DNA of 46,050 bases from contig JAZSGT010000019.1 in assembly GCA_045532865.1 (NCBI GenBank), positions 1 through 46,050 of the forward strand. Direction: 5' to 3'. The notes beneath the pieces are model-generated. The model was not told where the DNA came from and ran no database searches. It worked only from the letters and a program-made list of their open reading frames with translations. This document shows, piece after piece, positions 41,052 to 46,050 of the stretch. A program made the translations under genes and the position numbers. Origin of the DNA: RGIG4140 sp045532865. GTDB lineage: Bacteria; Pseudomonadota; Alphaproteobacteria; CAAHEQ01; UBA3637. Position 1 is the first letter of the stretch. Every line of letters begins with the position of its first letter.

Positions 41052-42425
41052 ATGTTTACACTTCGCCTATTGAAAATCAAAATTCATTCTCGCCGTGTGT
41101 TTATGTTTAAACGGTGTTTACCTATTTTTGCATTTTTATTGGCGTCAACAATGCTTGTTTGGCCTGCTTTTGTGGAAGAGAAAGAAAAGTTCTCTGTTGC
41201 AGTTCCTTCTTTGAATGTTAAAGAAGGCGGTGGTGTTGATATGGAAGGTGTGCAATTCTTTTCAAAAGATAAACGCAACAATCCACTTAATGTGGTTGCT
41301 GAAACGGTTCAAGAAATTGATGCTGCTAAAAAGATTTTAAAGCTAAATAATCCTAAAGCCGTATATAAAACTTCTGATGGGATGAAATTAACATCTATTA
41401 GCCCTTATGCGCTTGCTTTTCAAAATGAAAAGTATCTTTATTTTGAAGATGAAATTAACACATCAACGGATACTGGCTATGAAGCACTTTCAACAAAAGT
41501 TATTTATGATTATGATGAAAACACGATTTCAAGTGATAATGATGTTTTTATCAAAGGTGTTGCAGGGATGCTTCAAGCAAAAGGTTTTTTTGTAACAAAC
41601 AAAGGGGAAAAAATTGATTTTAAAGGGAAAACAAAAACACTTTTGTTTGAAAACGAAAAGAAAATAGAGGCTGTGGCTGGGTTGAATTTTAAAGATCAAG
41701 ATGCCTATTTTAAAAAGAATAAAAATAATATTTTAATCACGAGCGAAAATGGGCTTATTGTTGATCAAACTTTAAATACAATTACAGCTGTTCAAAATGC
41801 CCATATTTATCAAAAAAATGACCATATTCGAGCTGAAGAAATTACTTTAACGCACAAAAAGGATACTTATAATAAAACAGTTCTTGTTAAAGTAAGAGCC
41901 TATAAAAAAGCGCAAGCATTTGAACAAAAAAAGACTGTTCAAGCTGAAGAAATTATTTTATTTAAAGAAGCTCAAGATATATTAGATACCATTCAACCGT
42001 TGAAGAAATATCAATTTGTTAAAGTGCCTAAAAACTTAAATCAGCTTGTTTATTTGAATAAAGATGCATTGGTAAAAGAAGGGAATCAATTGATTTTAGC
42101 TGATAAGATGTATGTTTTTTATAAAGAAACAGCCTCAAATAATCAAGAGATTGAAAAAATCGTTGCACTTGGGCATGTAAAAGCTTCAAATGGGGTTCAA
42201 CGCATTCAAGGAAACTATGGTGTATATAACCCTAAAACTGAAATGATTGATATTTATGATAATGTTTCTTTACATCAAGGAAATAGTGTGTTAAATGGTA
42301 AATGGGCAAATATGAATTTAAAGACGGGTATCAGTTCATTAAAATCTTATGATGCTGAAACACAAAATCGGATAACAGGTAGTTTAATTCCAGCTGATTT
42401 TGAAAATGAAAGTGAGGATAAATGA
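41052..42425 (+). CDS. Fused LptC-LptA lipopolysaccharide transport protein
   Basis: LptC and LptA form the periplasmic bridge that carries lipopolysaccharide to the outer membrane; normally they are two genes. This single 457-residue frame begins with a membrane anchor (about 18-38) and an alphaproteobacterial LptC-type domain (about 50-200: GVQFFSKDKRNNPLNVVAET, YEALSTKVIYDYDENTISSD). It continues with OstA/LptA-type repeats (about 215-450: ITSENGLIVDQTLNTITAVQ, GNQLILADKMYVF, RIQGNYGVYNPKTEMIDIYD). GGGGA precedes the ATG at 41052. The TGA overlaps the lptB ATG. No separate lptA is present between kdsD and lptB. Confidence 0.82.
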   Translation: MFTLRLLKIKIHSRRVFMFKRCLPIFAFLLASTMLVWPAFVEEKEKFSVAVPSLNVKEGGGVDMEGVQFFSKDKRNNPLNVVAETVQEIDAAKKILKLNNPKAVYKTSDGMKLTSISPYALAFQNEKYLYFEDEINTSTDTGYEALSTKVIYDYDENTISSDNDVFIKGVAGMLQAKGFFVTNKGEKIDFKGKTKTLLFENEKKIEAVAGLNFKDQDAYFKKNKNNILITSENGLIVDQTLNTITAVQNAHIYQKNDHIRAEEITLTHKKDTYNKTVLVKVRAYKKAQAFEQKKTVQAEEIILFKEAQDILDTIQPLKKYQFVKVPKNLNQLVYLNKDALVKEGNQLILADKMYVFYKETASNNQEIEKIVALGHVKASNGVQRIQGNYGVYNPKTEMIDIYDNVSLHQGNSVLNGKWANMNLKTGISSLKSYDAETQNRITGSLIPADFENESEDK

Positions 42426-43156
42426 TTGTACCGCAACGCGGACTTGTGATTTCAAATTTGAGTAAGAATTATAAAAAAAGGACTGTTTTAAAAGACGTGT
42501 CTTTGTCTGTTCAACAGGGGGAAGCTGTTGGGCTTTTAGGTCCAAATGGAGCAGGGAAAACAACCTCTTTTTATTGCGTAACAGGTTTAATTGCTCCAAA
42601 TTCTGGGAAAATTACACTTAATGGGATTGATATTACATCATTTCCGGTGTATCGCCGTGCCAGATTGGGGATTGGTTATTTGCCACAAGAAGCTTCTATT
42701 TTTAGAGGGTTGAATGTTGAAGATAATATCCGAGCGGTGTTAGAAGTTGTTGAAAAAAATGAAGAAAAAAGAGAACAAGAGCTTGATGCTCTTTTAAAAG
42801 AGTTTTCAATTGAACATTTAAGATTTTCACCATCAAGAGCGCTTTCTGGTGGGGAAAGAAGACGTTTAGAAATTGCACGTGCTTTGGCTTCAAAGCCATC
42901 TTATATTTTATTAGATGAACCACTAGCAGGAATTGATCCAATTGCAGTGGGTGAAATTAAGGAGTTGGTTGGTCAACTCAAAAACAGAGGTCTTGGTGTT
43001 TTGATTACGGATCATAACGTACGTGAAACATTAAGTATCATTGATAGAGCCTATATTTTGCATGATGGGGTTGTTTTAAAACAAGGAACACCTGAAGAAA
43101 TTATTGCAGATGAAAATGTCCGTAGAACATATTTAGGCAAGAACTTTTCATTATAG
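42422..43156 (+). CDS. lptB: LPS export ABC transporter ATP-binding protein LptB
   Basis: The ATPase that powers extraction of lipopolysaccharide by LptFG. The 244 residues include Walker A GPNGAGKTT (40-48), the Q-loop YLPQEASIF, signature LSGGERRRLEIARAL, Walker B YILLDEPLAGIDP and the H-loop TDHNVRE. It overlaps the end of the fused lptC-lptA gene by four bases (ATGA). In many alphaproteobacteria rpoN and hpf come next; here a phosphofructokinase gene follows instead. Confidence 0.96.
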   Translation: MIVPQRGLVISNLSKNYKKRTVLKDVSLSVQQGEAVGLLGPNGAGKTTSFYCVTGLIAPNSGKITLNGIDITSFPVYRRARLGIGYLPQEASIFRGLNVEDNIRAVLEVVEKNEEKREQELDALLKEFSIEHLRFSPSRALSGGERRRLEIARALASKPSYILLDEPLAGIDPIAVGEIKELVGQLKNRGLGVLITDHNVRETLSIIDRAYILHDGVVLKQGTPEEIIADENVRRTYLGKNFSL

Positions 43157-43177
43157 ATTATTAAAGAGAGGTATTTT

Positions 43178-44266
43178 ATGACAGATATTAAAAAAATTGG
43201 TATTTTAACAAGTGGTGGCGACTGTTCTGGTTTGAACAGTGTTGTTCGAGATGTTGTCTTTGCTGCCAATCAAAAAGGATGGGAAGTTGTGGGCATTTTT
43301 GATGCAACTGATGGTTTGTTTTCTCGTCCAATGCGTTATAGAGATTTAAAAGTCGCTGATTTTGATTTCCCATATGCTGCTTTGGGTGGCACAATGCTTG
43401 GAACAAATAACACTGGGAATCCACATATTCAAAAAAAGGCTGATGGTTCAACAGAAGAATTAACAGATGAAGAGTTAAATGAACGTTTTAAAGAAGGTGT
43501 TAAAGAACTGGGTATTTCAGCTTTAGTTGTTGTCGGTGGGGATGGATCCATGGCTATTGTTAGCAAATATTGTAAAGTAGCTGGGATTTCAATGATTGGT
43601 ATTCCAAAAACAATTGACAATGATGCTCCAGGTACAGATATGGCAATTGGGTTTTCAACAGCTATTGGTGTTGTAACAAATGCTTTGGATAATTTAACAA
43701 CAACAGCTACATCACACAATCGTATTATGATTGCTGAAGTGATGGGGCGTGGAGCTGGGCATTTGGCTTTGGAAGCTGGTGTGGCTGGTTTTGCTGATGT
43801 TATTTTAATTCCAGAAGTTAAATACACATATGAAGGTGTTGTTAACAAATTAAAAGAAATTCAAAAAGCAGGTAAACGTTTTGGCTTGGTTGTGATTGCT
43901 GAAGGGGTAAAAACACCAGAAGGGAAACATATTTTCGCAGCTAATGGTAAAACGTTCCAAGGTGTTTCTCAATATTTTGTTGAACATTTGCAAGCTGATG
44001 GTTTCAATGTGCGTGCCAACGTTTTAGGTCATATTCAAAGAGCAGGGGTCCCTGTTCCAGGTGATCGTTTGTTAGCTGCTCGTTTTGCTGTTCGTGCTGT
44101 TGAATTGATTGAAAAGGGTGAAAACAATCGTGTGGTTGCTTATCAAGATGGCGAAGTGACGGATATGGATTTAAATGCAGTGTTAAAAATTGCAAATACA
44201 CCTGTGGATCCAGAAGGTTCACTTGTTAAAACAGCACGTGCCTTGGGTGTTTATATCGGTGAGTAA
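43178..44266 (+). CDS. pfkA: 6-phosphofructokinase (group III type)
   Basis: It phosphorylates fructose-6-phosphate at C1. The 362 residues show GILTSGGDCSGLNSVVR, VVVGGDGSM, GIPKTIDNDAPGTD, and MGRGAGHLALEAG. Asp147 in TIDND is the expected catalytic base. The donor-site residues are mixed: Gly123 (equivalent to Gly104 of E. coli PFK, the ATP type) with Lys144 (equivalent to position 124, the PPi type). That combination marks group III enzymes, some ATP- and some PPi-dependent. AGAGAGG precedes the ATG. It lies 21 bases after lptB. Confidence 0.92.
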   Translation: MTDIKKIGILTSGGDCSGLNSVVRDVVFAANQKGWEVVGIFDATDGLFSRPMRYRDLKVADFDFPYAALGGTMLGTNNTGNPHIQKKADGSTEELTDEELNERFKEGVKELGISALVVVGGDGSMAIVSKYCKVAGISMIGIPKTIDNDAPGTDMAIGFSTAIGVVTNALDNLTTTATSHNRIMIAEVMGRGAGHLALEAGVAGFADVILIPEVKYTYEGVVNKLKEIQKAGKRFGLVVIAEGVKTPEGKHIFAANGKTFQGVSQYFVEHLQADGFNVRANVLGHIQRAGVPVPGDRLLAARFAVRAVELIEKGENNRVVAYQDGEVTDMDLNAVLKIANTPVDPEGSLVKTARALGVYIGE

Positions 44267-44290
44267 GGGTAAAAATATTTTTCATGATAC

Positions 44291-44319
44291 TTGCTTTTCA
44301 TAAAAAAAAGCATTATACT
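44291..44319 (+). promoter_or_regulatory. Promoter of the YdcH-like gene
   Basis: TTGCTT, 17-base spacer, TATACT, ending 25 bases before the ATG. Confidence 0.55.
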
Positions 44320-44344
44320 AAGATATGTAACAAAGGAGTTTATG

Positions 44345-44515
44345 ATGGATAAAATTGAAAAACATTTAAAAGCTTTAAAAGATAAACATGCAGAATTAGA
44401 TGCAAAATTAGCTGAAGAAGAAGCTCGTCCTTTACCTGATAGCTTGAAAATTCAAGAATATAAAAAGCAAAAATTAGCTGTAAAACAAGAAATTGAAGCA
44501 ATTGAAAGCAAATAA
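44345..44515 (+). CDS. YdcH-like (DUF465) small helical protein
   Basis: The 56 residues fit the DUF465/COG2841 family of short helical-hairpin proteins: MDKIEKHLKALKDKHAELDA, the PLPDSLKIQEYKKQKL turn, and KQEIEAIES. The role is unknown. Two adjacent ATG codons (44342 and 44345) follow AAAGGAG; the second has the better spacing. It has its own promoter and terminator. Confidence 0.85.
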   Translation: MDKIEKHLKALKDKHAELDAKLAEEEARPLPDSLKIQEYKKQKLAVKQEIEAIESK

Positions 44516-44528
44516 TTATAAAATAAAA

Positions 44529-44556
44529 AAAGCCCTCTTTAAGGGGGCTTTTTTTG
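44529..44556 (+). terminator. Intrinsic terminator
   Basis: AAAAGCCCTC / GGGGGCTTTT stem (one T-G pair) followed by seven T, directly after the YdcH-like gene. Confidence 0.85.
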
Positions 44557-44586
44557 TTGACTTTTAAAATGGATTTCTTCTATTAT
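44557..44586 (+). promoter_or_regulatory. Promoter of the MFS gene
   Basis: TTGACT, 18-base spacer, TATTAT, leaving a leader of about 60 bases before the ATG at 44654. Confidence 0.5.
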
Positions 44587-44653
44587 ACTTTTTAAGTGAA
44601 TATGAAAAATGCTATTTTTTTATGGGGACAATATAAATTAAGGGAGAAGGTTA

Positions 44654-45874
44654 ATGTTTTCCAATCCACTCAGGGTATTTAATTTTTCAACATTTTTACA
44701 AACGCAAATTTTGATGTTACCAGTTTTGTTATTTTTCTATCAAGAAAATGGATTGACAGCTGGTGATTTCTTTTTGTTCCAAGGGATATTTTCAATTACG
44801 GCGCTTTTATTTGAAATTCCATCTGGTTATTTAGGCGATATTTTCCCTCGTAGGAATATGCTGATTTTTTCATTTTCAATGTTTTTGTTAAGACTGGTTT
44901 TATGGGCAGTTTTGGTTTCTGGATTTGAACCATTTAAAAATAATGCTTATTGGATTATTTTGGCAGGGGAGGTTTTATATTCACTTTCAAAAGCCTCTTA
45001 TGCCGGCGTAGCTGATGGTTATATTTATGATTATTTAAAAAGTCAAAATAAAACAAATCGTATGCTTCAACGCTATGGTAAAATGAATTTTTGCATGTCA
45101 ATTGGGACGGCCATTGCTTCTTTTGTAGGGCCGATTTTATATAAAAAATATGGTTTCCCTGTGTTAATTTCAATTGAAATTGCTTTGAATGTATCTGCAA
45201 TCGGTTTGCTTTTCTTTTTACCAAAAGTTCCCTCTGCTCGAAAACGCATCAAAGGACTTAAAGCAAAATATAAAGAGTTATTTGAAATTTCTAAAAATGC
45301 ACTTCGGAATGAAAAAATCAAGTATTATATGTTTTATTCCGGTATGTTAGCTGGTACAACAATGGTATTTGTGTGGAGTTTTCAACCTTTGATGAAAACG
45401 GCTGGAATACCTGTTGTTTTGTTTGGTGTTATCTATGCTATTAATCATGGATGTCGAGCATTAGCTGGTATCTTGCTCCCAAAAACAATTGGTGTTTTGC
45501 CAATGAAAACGTTGGGTAAAGTCACATTTGTTTTGTTTGTGATTTCGTTTTTATTCTGTGCAGCTGTTGTTCGTTTCCAATCTCCAGTTTTGGGCTTTGT
45601 TCTTTTAACGTTTATTTGTATTGTTATTGGTTTTCAATTATCTTTTACTATGGCAAATATCTCAAGATTGCACACATATGTGGGGTCAGAAGAAAGATCA
45701 ACAGTTGCATCTGTGAATAATATGATTTCAAGATCAATAGCTGGTGGATTGCTTATCTTATTTAAATTTTTGTTAGATGACATTTCATTACAGAACTCAT
45801 TTTTTGTGTATTTGTCTATTTTCTTAATTTCTTTATATCCATTAAGCAAAATATTAAAGAGTCAAGATGCATAG
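44654..45874 (+). CDS. Major facilitator superfamily transporter
   Basis: The 406 residues have about twelve membrane helices. The motif-A-like loop after helix 2 is GYLGDIFPRRNMLIFS, and IPSGYLGDI precedes it, as in drug:proton antiporters of the DHA type. A cytoplasmic loop in the middle (about residues 195-220, RKRIKGLKAKYKEL) links the halves. The substrate cannot be read. GGGAGAAGG precedes the ATG. The gene is monocistronic and ends at a strong terminator. Confidence 0.88.
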   Translation: MFSNPLRVFNFSTFLQTQILMLPVLLFFYQENGLTAGDFFLFQGIFSITALLFEIPSGYLGDIFPRRNMLIFSFSMFLLRLVLWAVLVSGFEPFKNNAYWIILAGEVLYSLSKASYAGVADGYIYDYLKSQNKTNRMLQRYGKMNFCMSIGTAIASFVGPILYKKYGFPVLISIEIALNVSAIGLLFFLPKVPSARKRIKGLKAKYKELFEISKNALRNEKIKYYMFYSGMLAGTTMVFVWSFQPLMKTAGIPVVLFGVIYAINHGCRALAGILLPKTIGVLPMKTLGKVTFVLFVISFLFCAAVVRFQSPVLGFVLLTFICIVIGFQLSFTMANISRLHTYVGSEERSTVASVNNMISRSIAGGLLILFKFLLDDISLQNSFFVYLSIFLISLYPLSKILKSQDA

Positions 45875-45893
45875 ATTTTACTTCTAAGTACAT

Positions 45894-45947
45894 AAACCTC
45901 CATTTTGAACGAATTTTATTTAAAAGTTCATTTTGGAGGTTTTTTTA
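45894..45947 (+). terminator. Intrinsic terminator of the MFS gene
   Basis: AACCTCCA / TGGAGGTT stem with an internal three-base mismatch and a further TGAAC / GTTCA stem inside, followed by seven T. Confidence 0.8.
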
Positions 45948-45997
45948 TAGATTGAAAAGTTAATATATTTTATATTTTTCAATAAGTTATTTTATTT

Positions 45998-46040
45998 AAA
46001 AACGTGTAAAAAAAAGGGTCGTTTTTTTTACACGTTTTTT
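45998..46040. terminator. Perfect 18-bp hairpin, probable terminator of a gene beyond the window
   Basis: 18 paired bases without a mismatch (45998-46015 with 46022-46039) around the loop GGGTCG. The outer parts are A and T runs, so it can act in both directions. No gene in the window needs it; it probably ends a minus-strand gene lying to the right. Confidence 0.6.
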
Positions 46041-46050
46041 GAGTTTTTTG

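Overview
The window looks like chromosome of an AT-rich, standard-code (TAA/TGA/TAG stops) Gram-negative bacterium, most likely a low-GC alphaproteobacterium. Pointers are the FYDLN-type zinc-ribbon gene beside cmk-rpsA, the rnd-like/kdsD/lptC-lptA/lptB block, standalone STAS and SinR-like XRE regulators, and a PFK of the group III type. An uncultivated gut- or host-associated lineage would fit, but that placement is inference. No rRNA, tRNA, CRISPR array, transposase or prophage block was seen, and no gap exceeds 300 bases.

Layout: (1) 1-8.2 kb: tail of an outer-membrane barrel gene, a small unknown gene, the fatty-acid block fabG-acpP-fabF with mltG, then glgP-trmB and a STAS-domain gene. 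(2) 8.3-14.2 kb: an XRE regulator divergent from rarA, then rluC-like, AsmA-like and acyP. (3) 14.3-18.8 kb: an unknown gene, a glutaredoxin-like lipoprotein, a two-gene chromate-type transporter, and a large lysozyme plus amidase fusion. (4) 18.8-23.3 kb: tandem palindromes, a PIF1-like helicase with a heavy-metal-exporter-type permease, and divergently a compact ECF-sigma module (small membrane protein, sigma factor, Spy-like periplasmic protein) whose promoter has an ECF-type GAAC-N16-CGTT layout. (5) 23.3-28 kb: glycosyltransferase, yqgE and FYDLN gene, divergent from cmk-rpsA. (6) 28.2-32.4 kb: lineage-specific unknowns, including a 747-residue protein behind an exact-consensus sigma-70 promoter, and a GNAT acetyltransferase. 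(7) 32.4-39.3 kb: a tightly packed seven-gene minus-strand operon with two arylsulfotransferase-like secreted proteins, CysD, CysN, a TauE/SafE permease and two further secreted proteins. (8) 39.4-46 kb: RNase D-like exonuclease, kdsD, a fused lptC-lptA, lptB, a phosphofructokinase, a YdcH-like small protein and an MFS transporter.

Functional themes: envelope building (fatty acids, lipopolysaccharide export, peptidoglycan termination, AsmA), glycogen use and glycolysis (glgP, pfk), and envelope or metal stress (the ECF module beside the exporter). The most unusual block is the sulfate locus. It joins sulfate activation in the cytosol (CysDN, with what looks like a degenerate APS-kinase tail) to periplasmic arylsulfotransferase-like proteins, without any sulfate-reduction gene in the operon.
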